This document shows, piece by piece, positions 1 through 7,430 of a DNA stretch of 17,911 nt; the stretch's first letter is position 1, and the number at the start of each line of letters is the position of its first letter. The notes below the pieces were generated by a model, which saw only the letters and a program-made list of their open reading frames with translations, had not been told where the DNA came from and ran no database searches. This stretch comes from Myxococcota bacterium (lineage in GTDB: Bacteria; Myxococcota_C; UBA6777). The stretch spans positions 1-17,911 of the forward strand of contig CAUJFU010000079.1 of NCBI GenBank assembly GCA_963169055.1, written 5' to 3'. The position numbers and the translations under genes were made by a program.

Positions 1-403
1 ATTCGAGTCCAAACAGCGCGATATCGGGCGTATGTAACGGATAAAAATAAGTGTAATAACGGCTCAGACATTTTTCACCAAACCGACGATGCCACTCACG
101 ACCATTCGGGATTTTGGACATCTCGATCTGGTTGTTCCACAAGATCTCCCACTGACGCCAATAGTAGCCCAGCAAGTCGCTGATCGAGGGCAGTTGCCCC
201 GCATCAAGCAGCTTATGGAGATGCTCTAATGCCTCATGTACACGGCAACCCACGTAGGATTCGATGTGTTGCGTCTCCGTCTTGATGCGATCGATGTGCT
301 GGAATTGGTAGCGTTTGGGGCAAAGTTCATAGAGCTTGAGCTGCGATACAGAATACACGCGCTCGGCTATTGCGATGGGGGGTGAGAATGGCGGCGTTTG
401 CAA
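1..403 (-). CDS. PD-(D/E)XK (RecB-family) nuclease-like protein, N-terminal part, truncated by window edge
   Basis: About 134 codons on the minus strand stay open to the window edge. The start is read as TTG at 403-401 because GAGGAG (415-410) sits 6 nt upstream and no ATG exists in this frame back to the stop at 505-503. The protein begins with about 16 loose residues, then YSVSQLKLYELCPKRYQF, followed by a helical region with a GCRVHEALEHL segment and many Trp/Tyr residues. The S-x-S-x-L-x-x-Y-x-x-CP-x-x-Y pattern is the N-terminal signature of PD-(D/E)XK domains of the PDDEXK_1 / RecB / AddB type, which cut DNA in repair or processing; the GxxxHxxLE-like helix fits too. The catalytic D and ExK residues would lie beyond the edge, so activity cannot be judged. 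It diverges from the gene at 697. The family call is likely; the exact role is unknown. Confidence 0.72.
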   Translation of the reverse strand, partial: MQTPPFSPPIAIAERVYSVSQLKLYELCPKRYQFQHIDRIKTETQHIESYVGCRVHEALEHLHKLLDAGQLPSISDLLGYYWRQWEILWNNQIEMSKIPNGREWHRRFGEKCLSRYYTYFYPLHTPDIALFGLE

Positions 404-409
404 GGCGAT

Positions 410-415
410 CTCCTC
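410..415 (-). promoter_or_regulatory. Ribosome binding site fixing a TTG start
   Basis: GAGGAG on the minus strand, 6 nt before TTG at 403-401. The nearest minus-strand ATG (417-415) is in another frame and stops after 16 codons, so this site decides the start of the nuclease-like gene. Confidence 0.6.
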
Positions 416-426
416 ATTTTTTCCCC

Positions 427-456
427 AGCCTACGCCATCCAACCCCGCGCTGTCAA
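427..456 (-). promoter_or_regulatory. Possible sigma70-type promoter for the minus-strand nuclease-like gene
   Basis: A perfect -35 hexamer TTGACA (456-451) is followed after 18 nt by TAGGCT (432-427), a poor -10 (3 of 6). Transcription would start near 420, leaving a leader of about 17 nt that still contains the GAGGAG site. It is supported by position and the -35 only. Confidence 0.3.
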
Positions 457-614
457 TTGCGAATCTTCCCGCTGCGGTCGCCTTTTGTGAATCCGTCTTT
501 TTTTAAGAGATGTCCGCACAAACACCGACACTGGCGTTGTGAGCAGTCTGCGTGTGTTGCGTCCGTGTACAATTTGGGGCGGATCGTAGGTAGAGCGGTG
601 GGGGGGGTAGCGTA

Positions 615-643
615 TTGCTTTCGCTTGTGAATGCGCCTAGTAT
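615..643 (+). promoter_or_regulatory. Possible sigma70-type promoter upstream of the 697 gene
   Basis: TTGCTT (615-620), a 17-nt spacer, then TAGTAT (638-643). The hexamers match the consensus at 3 of 6 and 4 of 6 positions. The start point would be near 650, about 47 nt before the ATG. Spacing is ideal but the hexamers are weak. Confidence 0.3.
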
Positions 644-696
644 GCCTGTATTGCTGCCCGTAGCCCGTAGGGTTCAAGCCCATAGGAGAACGATCG

Positions 697-1344
697 ATGA
701 ACCAACGCAAGTCTTTTCAGCGTATCCTGTCCTTGTTTGTGTTGTGTGGTGTGCTTTTTCCGTTGTTGACCGCTGCGCAATGTTTGCAAAATGCCAACAT
801 CCCTTTCCCGATCAAACGCGACTTTGAATTCACTGTGGATATCGATCAAGCTGCCGAACAGAGCCTCGGCAAAAGCGGGGTGCAGAAAACCCCCGAAGGC
901 AAGATCCCACAAGGCGCACCCGATGTTCCTGTTCCTGTCGACATTGAGCAACTCGTCGATCTCTCGGACGACCCCAACGTGCAAAAGTACGGAAGCGCCC
1001 TCAAACACGTCAAAGTCAATTCCGTCAAAGTCACGGCCCTTGAAAATACCGTCAATGTAGCTCTTCCAGCGCTGACCTTGAAGATGTCCGACAAAGACAA
1101 ATCCAACGAGCAAGAAGTCGGTAGCCTGCGCTCGATCAATCCGGGAGAAACAGGCGCGATCGACGATATGATCAAAACCGAAGCGCAAAAAGACGCCGCT
1201 GGTCGTTACATCGTCAAGTTTGCCTTCAACATCAAAGCCCTCTCCCAATACACTCTCAAGGCAGGGATGGAAGTCCCCAAAGGCAAGATCAAACTCAAGA
1301 TCTCGATCGACGTTGTGCTTTCGCTCAATCCCTTCTCCAAATAA
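697..1344 (+). CDS. Secreted hypothetical protein, paralogue of the protein at 3019-3684
   Basis: 215 residues. ATG at 697 is preceded by AGGAGAA (684-690), with 8 nt between GGAG and the start. Residues 1-29 look like a signal peptide: basic start, a hydrophobic run LSLFVLCGVLFPLL, then TAAQC. Cys29 lies where a lipobox Cys would be, but Gln at -1 is atypical, so lipid attachment is doubtful. The mature part alternates hydrophobic and charged residues and looks mostly beta, with a KRDFEF start, a K-x-x-x-GK-x-P-x-G-x-P segment (64-75) and a C-terminal GMxxPxGxI strand region. These features recur in the protein at 3019-3684. I recognise no named family. It precedes tilS by 10 nt and is probably co-transcribed. 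A periplasmic or outer-membrane-facing location is inferred. Confidence 0.85.
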   Translation: MNQRKSFQRILSLFVLCGVLFPLLTAAQCLQNANIPFPIKRDFEFTVDIDQAAEQSLGKSGVQKTPEGKIPQGAPDVPVPVDIEQLVDLSDDPNVQKYGSALKHVKVNSVKVTALENTVNVALPALTLKMSDKDKSNEQEVGSLRSINPGETGAIDDMIKTEAQKDAAGRYIVKFAFNIKALSQYTLKAGMEVPKGKIKLKISIDVVLSLNPFSK

Positions 1345-1354
1345 GTACGAAGCG

Positions 1355-2893
1355 GTGGACAAAAAACCGCCTTCTCGGTGGGGCACCTGTTGTACACAAG
1401 TTGCGGCGTTTATCCGCAAAGAAGCATTGTTTTCAACAGGAGATCGCGTTTTGGTCGGTGTCTCGGGGGGGATCGATTCGGTATTTTTATGGGAAGTACT
1501 TTGCGCTCTCGGTGGACCCTTGGGGATCGAAGAAGTTATCGCGGTGTACGTCGATCATGGTTTGCGCCCCGGCCAAACACAGGCAGAGGCCGCTTGGGTG
1601 CGCGCATTGGCCGCCAGATCGGGGCGGATGGCGATCGTTGCTACGCTGGAACTTTCGGTGGAAGGGGCCTCGCTTCAAGAACGCGCACGAGAAGCTCGGT
1701 TGGCGTGTTTGGAGCGCCTTGCCACCGAACACCATTGCACACGCATCGCACTCGGCCACCATCGCGACGATCAAGCCGAAACGTTGCTGCAGCGTTTTTT
1801 GCGCGGCACAGGGCCGCGTGGATTGGCCGGTATCTGGCCGATCCGTGATCGATGGGTGCGCCCGCTATTGTGTCTCTCTCGCTCCGAGATTCAAGCCGTT
1901 TTTGACGAGCAGTCTTGGGCATGGTGCGAAGATCCAACCAATCAAAAAACAGATTATCAACGCAATCAGATCCGCCACCAACTGCTTCCGTTGCTTGAAC
2001 ACACCTACAATCCGCAATTGCGGACGCACCTTGCGCATCTTGCGTGGCGTACTCGGCAAGACGAGGTGTTTTTTGCCGATCAGATCGAGTCTTTGTGGAA
2101 ATCGCCGTTGTGCGTGGCAAGCGGAGGAAGCCTTTGTTTGTCGTTGGCCTATCTACGGACTCTTGCGCAAGCTTTGTTGTGGCGTTGTTTGCAGCGTGCG
2201 ATCTGGGAGGTGTACGGAGCAACTCTCCCCGAAGAACAGATCGAGCATCTCGCACACATCGCCGCAGGACAAAACGAAGCAAAGAAAGCCTCGCTGCCTG
2301 CGCCCTTTTGCGTGATCCGCACCTCCGCGTCTTTGTGGTTCCTGCATCCAAACGCTTTCCCACCACAGACAGAAACCGCTCAGAACATCGAAATCTCTGA
2401 AATGCCCATCCCATCGAAAGTTCATACATCTTGGGGCGTGCTTTTTTTGAACGACGCAAGGGAGCCGTTGGATGGGGCTTTGCCCCAAACCCCACAACAG
2501 GTGGATTCTGAGAAACAGCAGGTTGATTCTGAAGAAGAGCGGGTTTCCGAAGGATGGTCTGTGGTGATTCCGCGTTCGGAGTTCGACGATCGGAGGGCAT
2601 GCCTTCGGACACGTCGCGTCGGCGATACCGTTCGTTTGAAGGTCGGGCATCGTTCGCTCAAGCGTTGGTTGGTTGATCAACACGTCCCTGTTTTTTTGCG
2701 TGATATCTGGCCTGTTCTTGCGTACGAACAGAGCATCCTCTGGTTGCCGGGCATCGCACAGCCGCTAGAGGCGGAGGGGCGGCCCTTTCTTCGGCTGACC
2801 TTACAGCCCGCCCCTTGGCTGGTTTCGTTGCGGCATCTTTTCTTTGCAGAAGAAGAGCGGCAGATTGCGGATCTGTGTTGGCCGTTCTTGTAG
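1355..2893 (+). CDS. tilS: tRNA(Ile)-lysidine synthetase TilS
   Basis: Converts C34 of the CAU anticodon of tRNA-Ile2 to lysidine with ATP and lysine, so that AUA is read as Ile; cytoplasmic. The PP-loop motif SGGIDS is at residues 37-42, VDHGLRP at 66-72 and HHRDDQAET at 135-143, followed by YQRNQIRHQLLPLL (201-214). The C-terminal TilS domain (about 404-475) shows RxxGDxxRL, a LKRWLVDQHVP segment and a WLPGIAQP end. I chose GTG at 1355, 10 nt after the previous stop, giving 512 residues. The frame stays open upstream into the previous gene but reads there as a shadow. No good ribosome binding site is visible, so translational coupling is likely. The protein is somewhat longer than the usual 430-470 residues, partly through a low-complexity insert at about 370-398 just before the C-terminal domain. 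Confidence 0.93.
   Translation: MDKKPPSRWGTCCTQVAAFIRKEALFSTGDRVLVGVSGGIDSVFLWEVLCALGGPLGIEEVIAVYVDHGLRPGQTQAEAAWVRALAARSGRMAIVATLELSVEGASLQERAREARLACLERLATEHHCTRIALGHHRDDQAETLLQRFLRGTGPRGLAGIWPIRDRWVRPLLCLSRSEIQAVFDEQSWAWCEDPTNQKTDYQRNQIRHQLLPLLEHTYNPQLRTHLAHLAWRTRQDEVFFADQIESLWKSPLCVASGGSLCLSLAYLRTLAQALLWRCLQRAIWEVYGATLPEEQIEHLAHIAAGQNEAKKASLPAPFCVIRTSASLWFLHPNAFPPQTETAQNIEISEMPIPSKVHTSWGVLFLNDAREPLDGALPQTPQQVDSEKQQVDSEEERVSEGWSVVIPRSEFDDRRACLRTRRVGDTVRLKVGHRSLKRWLVDQHVPVFLRDIWPVLAYEQSILWLPGIAQPLEAEGRPFLRLTLQPAPWLVSLRHLFFAEEERQIADLCWPFL
2473..2536 (+). repeat. Hairpin plus 21-bp tandem duplication inside tilS
   Basis: A perfect small palindrome, TGGGGC-TTT-GCCCCA (2473-2487), is followed by two in-frame copies of a 21-bp unit (2495-2515 and 2516-2536; 17 of 21 identical) encoding QQVDSEK and QQVDSEE. 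It falls in the linker between the TilS substrate-binding part and the C-terminal domain. It looks like an inserted or expanded repeat tolerated in a loop. Confidence 0.65.
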
Positions 2894-2915
2894 CACATTC
2901 ATCCGAAGGTGTTGT

Positions 2916-3005
2916 GGAGCTTCGTTTGGGCTGATGGCCTCGGTGGTATCGTGGTTTGGGAGCTTGGTTGGATGGCCTCGGTGGCCTCGTCGTTTGGGTT
3001 GATGG
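2916..3005 (+). repeat. Imperfect direct repeats in the tilS-to-3019 intergenic region
   Basis: GATGGCCTCGGTGG occurs exactly at 2933-2946 and 2971-2984. Flanking pieces recur too: GGAGCTT at 2916 and 2959, and CGTTTGGG before TGATGG near 2923 and 2991. The units are roughly 38-43 bp with small indels. The region is G/T-rich on the plus strand and has no coding look. It lies directly before the ribosome binding site of the 3019 gene. Confidence 0.6.
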
Positions 3006-3018
3006 AAGGATAAAGGGC

Positions 3019-3684
3019 ATGGAAATGGGTTGGACAACAAAGCGTCGTCATCGAGATGGGCTGCGCGGGATCTTGTTTTTTGGAGTGTTGTTGTGGGCGA
3101 GTTTGAGTGGGATGGTCTGCGATCGAGCCATCGAGCTCCCGGTGCGTGTGAAAAAGGATTTTCTCTTTCAGATGCGCCCTGAAGACGCCCTCTCTGCGGC
3201 GGGGATCAAAGATCAAAATGGGAAGGTTCCTGATGGGTTGCCACAACGTGAGTTTTTGTTGCGCATCAACAGCGATCTGGATCTGACCACCGACGCGCGG
3301 TTTCAACAATACAAAGATCGTGTCAAGGCCATCCACATCAACCGCGTTTGGATGACGATTCAGGCCAATACATCGCCCGTTACAATGAACCAAGGCGAAG
3401 TCGCGATGGCTCCCAAAAGTGAGGCGGGAACCGTTCGAGAACAGGACTTTGCAAACGGTCTGGTGGCTTCGACGCCTGTGATTAAGGCGGGAGATGCGGA
3501 TGTTCGTGTGCCGTTGTTGTGGAACGCGGGTGGGGTGGAGACGGCGTTGAAGTTGATCCGTCAGTATCGTTTTGCGGTGCGTTATTCGTCCGCGTTTCAA
3601 GTCGAACCCGGGATGCCTTATCCTGTGGGGGAGATCCAAGTTCGGCTTGAATTTGAACTGACCTTTGTGGTCAGCATCCTGTGA
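3019..3684 (+). CDS. Secreted hypothetical protein, paralogue of the protein at 697-1344
   Basis: 221 residues from ATG 3019, chosen because GGAAGGA (3004-3010) lies 8 nt upstream; an in-frame ATG at 2956 falls within the repeat region and would put a non-signal stretch before the basic region. Residues 6-17 are basic (KRRHRDGLR) and 18-30 hydrophobic, ending SGMVC with Cys34. Cys-to-DF spacing is 13 in both this protein and the 697 protein. Residues 64-110 align without a gap, at identical numbering, with 64-110 of the 697 protein: 15 of 47 identical, including K64, G68, K69, P71, G73, P75, D88, L89, Q96 and Y98. The C-terminus shares GMxxPxGxI. The centre (about 111-180) differs. No family is recognised. 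It is probably an exported beta-rich protein, and the same function in duplicate is likely. Confidence 0.83.
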   Translation: MEMGWTTKRRHRDGLRGILFFGVLLWASLSGMVCDRAIELPVRVKKDFLFQMRPEDALSAAGIKDQNGKVPDGLPQREFLLRINSDLDLTTDARFQQYKDRVKAIHINRVWMTIQANTSPVTMNQGEVAMAPKSEAGTVREQDFANGLVASTPVIKAGDADVRVPLLWNAGGVETALKLIRQYRFAVRYSSAFQVEPGMPYPVGEIQVRLEFELTFVVSIL

Positions 3685-3691
3685 AACCTAT

Positions 3692-3720
3692 TTGACCGAC
3701 CGCAAGTCACACACTACTAT
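3692..3720 (+). promoter_or_regulatory. Sigma70-type promoter for ftsH
   Basis: TTGACC (3692-3697), a 17-nt spacer, then TACTAT (3715-3720): 5 of 6 and 4 of 6 consensus positions at ideal spacing. It begins 8 nt after the stop of the preceding gene, exactly where a new transcription unit would start. The start point would be near 3727, about 250 nt before ftsH. Confidence 0.55.
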
Positions 3721-3978
3721 TCACTGCGATCAAGCGTCGGTTGTGTGCCGACTTGCATCTAAAATGTGGTGACCGTTGTGTTTGCTGCACAGATAGCGCG
3801 CTTGCTTTTACGCGCCACGCAAACGAGGTTGGGTCGCCTACACGGGCCGAAGTCCTCGGTCGGTTTTCCTCTTCCACACAAGACCACCACGCTGTGCGGG
3901 AGTTGCGCGAAAGCCTCGGCTGACGGCCCTCTATCGTCGCATCGTTCGGGCCGATCATCGAACAAGCCAAGAAGGAGT
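3721..3978 (+). other. Long 5' leader of ftsH
   Basis: About 250 nt between the putative start point and ftsH. A small hairpin GGCCGA-AGTCC-TCGGTC (3845-3861) is followed by GGTTTT, too weak to call a terminator or attenuator. The ftsH frame stays open back to GTG 3766, but the implied extension (rich in Arg/Ser, no ribosome binding site) is unlike FtsH N-termini. I see no known riboswitch class. Confidence 0.4.
3971..3977 (+). promoter_or_regulatory. Ribosome binding site of ftsH; start ambiguous between ATG and TTG
   Basis: GAAGGAG ends 1 nt before ATG 3979 but 7 nt before the in-frame TTG 3985. Spacing favours TTG; codon type favours ATG. The difference is two residues. Confidence 0.6.
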
Positions 3979-5967
3979 ATGAGATTGAAACAACCACATC
4001 GCACCTTGTTGCTGTGGGCTTTGCTGATTCTTATTTTCGTCAGCATTTACCAGATCTTTAAGCCTGCCAGCGGAGCCAAGCCGATCCCCTTTAGCGAGTT
4101 TATGAAAGAGGTGGAAAAGGGGAACATCCAAGAAGTCACCGTTCGAGGCCAAGTCTACGAAGGCCAATTCAAAGCCAAAGATGTCAAAAAGCCCGAACCT
4201 CTCGAAGCCAAGAACCACCGTTCCGATCGATTCCGAACGGTCGGAGTGGTGGGCGAAAAGCTCAATGACTTTTTGCTCAAACACGGTGTGACAGTCCATT
4301 ACAAGCCTGTCGAGCAAAACTCTTTTTGGCAGCAGATCGTGATCTCGTGGCTTCCGATCATTTTTCTGATCGTGGTGTTTGTGTTGTTTATGCGGCAGCT
4401 CCAAAGTGGCGGTGGCAAGGCCATGTCCTTTGGAAAGAGCCGCGCCAAGCTGTTGAGCGATCACCACAACAAAGTGACCTTTGATGATGTGGCAGGTGTG
4501 GACGAAGCCAAAGACGAACTCGAAGAAGTCGTTCAATTCCTGAAAGACCCCAAGAAGTTTACTCGATTGGGTGGGCGCATCCCGAAAGGTGTTTTGTTGA
4601 TGGGATCACCCGGGACAGGGAAAACGCTGTTGGCGCGTGCTGTTGCAGGTGAAGCAGGAGTTCCTTTCTTTAGTATCTCAGGTTCGGACTTTGTAGAGAT
4701 GTTTGTGGGGGTCGGCGCAAGCCGTGTCCGTGATCTTTTTGAACAAGGCAAGAGAAATGCACCTTGCATTATCTTTATCGACGAGATCGATGCGGTAGGT
4801 CGCCATCGTGGAGCGGGCCTTGGCGGAGGACACGACGAACGCGAGCAAACCCTCAACCAATTGCTCGTGGAGATGGACGGTTTTGAATCCAACGAAGGCG
4901 TGATCTTGATCGCCGCCACCAACCGCCCCGATGTCCTCGATCCCGCCCTTCAACGCCCGGGACGCTTTGACCGACGGGTGGTGGTGCCTCTGCCCGATCT
5001 GAATGGCCGCGAACAGATCTTGCGCGTCCACACACGCCGTTCGCCGCTTGCGGACGATGTGAATATCCATGTGATCGCACGCGGAACCCCCGGATTCTCG
5101 GGCGCAGATCTCGAAAACCTTGTGAACGAATCCGCGTTGGTGGCGGCGCGTCGAGGCAAAGATCGCGTCTACATGACTCACTTTGAAGAATCCAAAGACA
5201 AAGTGATGATGGGCCGTGAGCGCCGTTCGATGATCTTGAGCGAAGAAGAAAAGCGCCGAACAGCGGTCCATGAAGCTGGGCACGCTTTGGTTGGCAAACT
5301 GCTCAAGCACACCGATCCCGTTCACAAAGTGACCGTGATCCCGCGTGGTCGGGCGCTTGGCGTGACAATGACCCTTCCTGTCGAAGAACGCAAAGACGTC
5401 TACCGCGAATACCTCGAAGATATGATCGCCTTTATGATGGGCGGGCGCGCTGCCGACGAAGTCCTCTACGGTCAAAAAACCGCCGGAGCTTCCGACGATA
5501 TCAACCGCGCCACCAACATGGCGCGCAAGATGGTCTGTGAGTGGGGGATGTCCGAAAAACTTGGCCCGCTGGCTTTTGGACAAAAAGAAGAACAGATCTT
5601 TTTGGGCCGCGAGATCGCACGACATCGCGATTATTCCGAAGCTACCGCGATCGATATCGACAGAGAAGTCCATGATATCGTGGTGGCCAACTACGATCGC
5701 GCTAAAAAGCTACTTTCCGAAAACGTCGAGATCTTGCGCTCGATCGCAGATCTGCTCGTGGAGCGCGAAGTGATCAACAGCGATGATCTCGATCGCTTGA
5801 TTCAAGGCGGCAAACCGTCTGATCCGCCCCAAACCCCGCCGACCAAGGAAAGCGGAGCCTCTTTTGTGGCCACCACAGAAAACAAAGAAGAGAAAAAAGG
5901 CTCCTTCCTTGATGTCGAAAAACTCTTTGGCGATAACGAACCCACCCAAGACCCCTCCAAAAGCTAA
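3979..5967 (+). CDS. ftsH: ATP-dependent zinc metalloprotease FtsH
   Basis: Membrane-anchored AAA+ protease that extracts and degrades membrane and unstable cytosolic proteins as a hexamer. 662 residues from ATG 3979. Membrane helix 1 is about 10-27, then an extracytoplasmic domain to about 115, and helix 2 about 120-138. The AAA+ module has Walker A GSPGTGKT (209-216; usually GPPGTGKT), pore motif MFVGVGASR (241-249), Walker B IIFIDEID (264-271) and the second region of homology [18 protein letters not shown] (315-332). The protease has HEAGH (431-435) with a probable third zinc ligand Asp507 in [10 protein letters not shown]. All catalytic elements are intact. The last 50 residues are a Pro/Lys/Glu-rich tail. 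A promoter upstream makes this the likely first gene of the ftsH-folP-cdaA region. Confidence 0.98.
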   Translation: MRLKQPHRTLLLWALLILIFVSIYQIFKPASGAKPIPFSEFMKEVEKGNIQEVTVRGQVYEGQFKAKDVKKPEPLEAKNHRSDRFRTVGVVGEKLNDFLLKHGVTVHYKPVEQNSFWQQIVISWLPIIFLIVVFVLFMRQLQSGGGKAMSFGKSRAKLLSDHHNKVTFDDVAGVDEAKDELEEVVQFLKDPKKFTRLGGRIPKGVLLMGSPGTGKTLLARAVAGEAGVPFFSISGSDFVEMFVGVGASRVRDLFEQGKRNAPCIIFIDEIDAVGRHRGAGLGGGHDEREQTLNQLLVEMDGFESNEGVILIAATNRPDVLDPALQRPGRFDRRVVVPLPDLNGREQILRVHTRRSPLADDVNIHVIARGTPGFSGADLENLVNESALVAARRGKDRVYMTHFEESKDKVMMGRERRSMILSEEEKRRTAVHEAGHALVGKLLKHTDPVHKVTVIPRGRALGVTMTLPVEERKDVYREYLEDMIAFMMGGRAADEVLYGQKTAGASDDINRATNMARKMVCEWGMSEKLGPLAFGQKEEQIFLGREIARHRDYSEATAIDIDREVHDIVVANYDRAKKLLSENVEILRSIADLLVEREVINSDDLDRLIQGGKPSDPPQTPPTKESGASFVATTENKEEKKGSFLDVEKLFGDNEPTQDPSKS

Positions 5968-5993
5968 ACGCCCACCCGTCAGTACCCCCCACG

Positions 5994-6064
5994 CACAACC
6001 CTTTGTGGATTCGTTCACATGTCCATCCGTTGGAGCCTCAATACACAACCCTTTGCGGATCCGT
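5994..6064 (+). repeat. 21-bp direct repeat pair across the folP start
   Basis: Copies at 5994-6014 and 6044-6064 are 19 of 21 identical (core CACAACCCTTTG), offset by 50 bp. One copy lies just before the folP ATG and the other inside its first codons. The offset is not a multiple of three, so protein repetition does not explain it. Confidence 0.6.
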
Positions 6065-7281
6065 CCGGTTGGCTCGAACACTACGAAGATGGCCTTGATC
6101 CACAAATCTGGTCTACCCTCGCAGGGATCGGCCCGATGCGCTTGGTGCGTATCGACGCTCTCTCTCTCGAACAGGCTCGTTGCTTGGTCGATATCTACAC
6201 GCAAAAGCTCCAAGGCATCGCTCAGATCGCCATCCATACGCATCATCCAATGGCTTCGCTCGCTCTCGGTACGCGCCCGCTAACGGCCCCGCAAGAGATC
6301 GAGTCCGTAGGATGCGTGTATTTGGATGGTGATCCTGTGCGACTGGCCCGATTGATCGAAGTATTGAACGATGACCCCTCGATGGCCTCTGTGTATCGCG
6401 AGTTGGCGGCGTGGTGGGACAAGGTGCGGTGTCTTCCCTCTCCTTGGCGCATCCGAGGTTCTGTGCTGGATTGGACGAATGCACCTGTGCTGATGGGTAT
6501 CGTCAACGTCACCCCCGATTCTTTCTCCGATGGGGGCCGTTATCTGGGAGTTTCGGCAGCGATCGAGCATGGGCTACGGTTGATCGAAGAAGGAGCGGCG
6601 TTGTTGGATATCGGGGGAGAATCCACGAGGCCGGGTGCTGCTGCGGTTTCTGCTTCCGAAGAGATCGATCGCGTGTTGCCTGTGATCGAAGGGCTACGAA
6701 AACACAGCGCGATCCCTTTGTCGATCGACACCTACAAAGCAGAGGTGGCACGTCAAGCATTGGCGTGTGGGGCCGATATCGTTAATGATATAAGTGGTTT
6801 GCGCTTTGAACCCGCGCTCGCGAAAGAAGTGGCCGCAAGGGAAGCTTTTTTGATCTTGATGCACAGCCGCCATACCCCCGAGATCATGCAACAAGCGCCG
6901 CATTACGATGTGTTGTGGTCTGAGATCAGCACAGAGCTTTCGGTCAGCTTAGAGCAAGCGGTCTGTGCGGGCGTTGCGATCGAGCAGATCGCGATAGACC
7001 CCGGGATCGGCTTTGGCAAGCGCCCTCAAGACAATCTGCGTATTCTTCGGGAGTTCCCTGCTTTGCGAAGTTTTGGGTTACCGATCTTGATCGGTGCTTC
7101 GCGCAAGTCTTTCTTGGGGAAGTTGCTCGGTGGCGCAGCACCGGCAGCGCGCTTGGAAGGCTCTCTTGCGACTGCGGCTGCGGCGTTTCAGTCGGGTGCG
7201 CAGATCTTGCGTGTTCATGATGTGGCGGAAACGAGAAAGCTGTTGCACGTCCTTTCTGCGATCGGACTACCTTCTTCGTGA
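6019..7281 (+). CDS. folP: Dihydropteroate synthase FolP with N-terminal extension
   Basis: Condenses p-aminobenzoate with dihydropterin pyrophosphate in folate synthesis; cytoplasmic. The catalytic TIM barrel starts at about residue 155: MGIVNVTPDSFSDGG (159-173), DIGGESTRPG (197-206), SIDTYKAEVA (235-244), GADIVNDISG (251-260), DPGIGFGK (327-334), GASRKSFLG (359-367) and the terminal RVHDVAE (398-404). All signature residues are present. The protein has 420 residues against about 270-280 for ordinary FolP. The extra N-terminal ~150 residues contain no motif I can name but look folded (hydrophobic/charged alternation, YLDGDP segment near 101-106). ATG 6019 is 51 nt after ftsH. No clear ribosome binding site precedes it, and a direct repeat spans the start, so the start is less certain than the identity. 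Confidence 0.95.
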   Translation: MSIRWSLNTQPFADPSGWLEHYEDGLDPQIWSTLAGIGPMRLVRIDALSLEQARCLVDIYTQKLQGIAQIAIHTHHPMASLALGTRPLTAPQEIESVGCVYLDGDPVRLARLIEVLNDDPSMASVYRELAAWWDKVRCLPSPWRIRGSVLDWTNAPVLMGIVNVTPDSFSDGGRYLGVSAAIEHGLRLIEEGAALLDIGGESTRPGAAAVSASEEIDRVLPVIEGLRKHSAIPLSIDTYKAEVARQALACGADIVNDISGLRFEPALAKEVAAREAFLILMHSRHTPEIMQQAPHYDVLWSEISTELSVSLEQAVCAGVAIEQIAIDPGIGFGKRPQDNLRILREFPALRSFGLPILIGASRKSFLGKLLGGAAPAARLEGSLATAAAAFQSGAQILRVHDVAETRKLLHVLSAIGLPSS

Positions 7282-7430
7282 TGAACAAAAATCCCTGAAA
7301 AGAAACATCTTTTTGTCTCTTTCGTCTGCGGGTTCGCAGGATATCGCAGCAAAGAGGCTTGCGTTGTGCGTTGAGGTTCGGTTCAATGGACGCGATGTGC
7401 CTCTTTGGTGGGACATCTCCCCTCGCAATT

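Larger units (their letters stand above)
404..696. other. Divergent intergenic region
   Basis: 293 nt lie between the divergent starts at 403 (minus) and 697 (plus). Apart from the two weak promoter candidates I see a G-run (600-607), a T-run (497-504) and several GTGT/TGTGTT stretches. There is no convincing small gene, RNA gene or terminator. Open frames here lack a ribosome binding site and protein-like composition. Confidence 0.6.

Noticed and set aside
1-403. Cas4 as the identity of the left-edge nuclease
   Set aside because: The CPxxY segment is shared by many PD-(D/E)XK families, and no cas gene or repeat array is near; only the superfamily call is justified.
1220-1354. Upstream extension of tilS to TTG 1220
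   Set aside because: The extra residues are Ser/Arg/Pro-rich shadow sequence of the upstream gene; normal TilS begins shortly before the PP-loop.
637-1419. 260-codon open frame on the minus strand across the first secreted-protein gene
   Set aside because: It is a mirror of the plus-strand gene, has no ribosome binding site, and its composition reflects the complementary codons. The plus-strand gene has a signal peptide and a paralogue.
3845-3867. Intrinsic terminator or attenuator in the ftsH leader
   Set aside because: The stem is 6 bp with a G-U pair and only four Ts follow after two Gs.
3766-3978. 71-codon N-terminal extension of ftsH from GTG 3766
   Set aside because: No ribosome binding site, composition unlike FtsH, and a good ribosome binding site lies directly before 3979/3985.
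4678-5673. 331-codon minus-strand open frame inside ftsH
   Set aside because: It lies wholly opposite the conserved AAA+ and protease motifs of FtsH and is His/Phe/Asp-rich as expected of a shadow frame.
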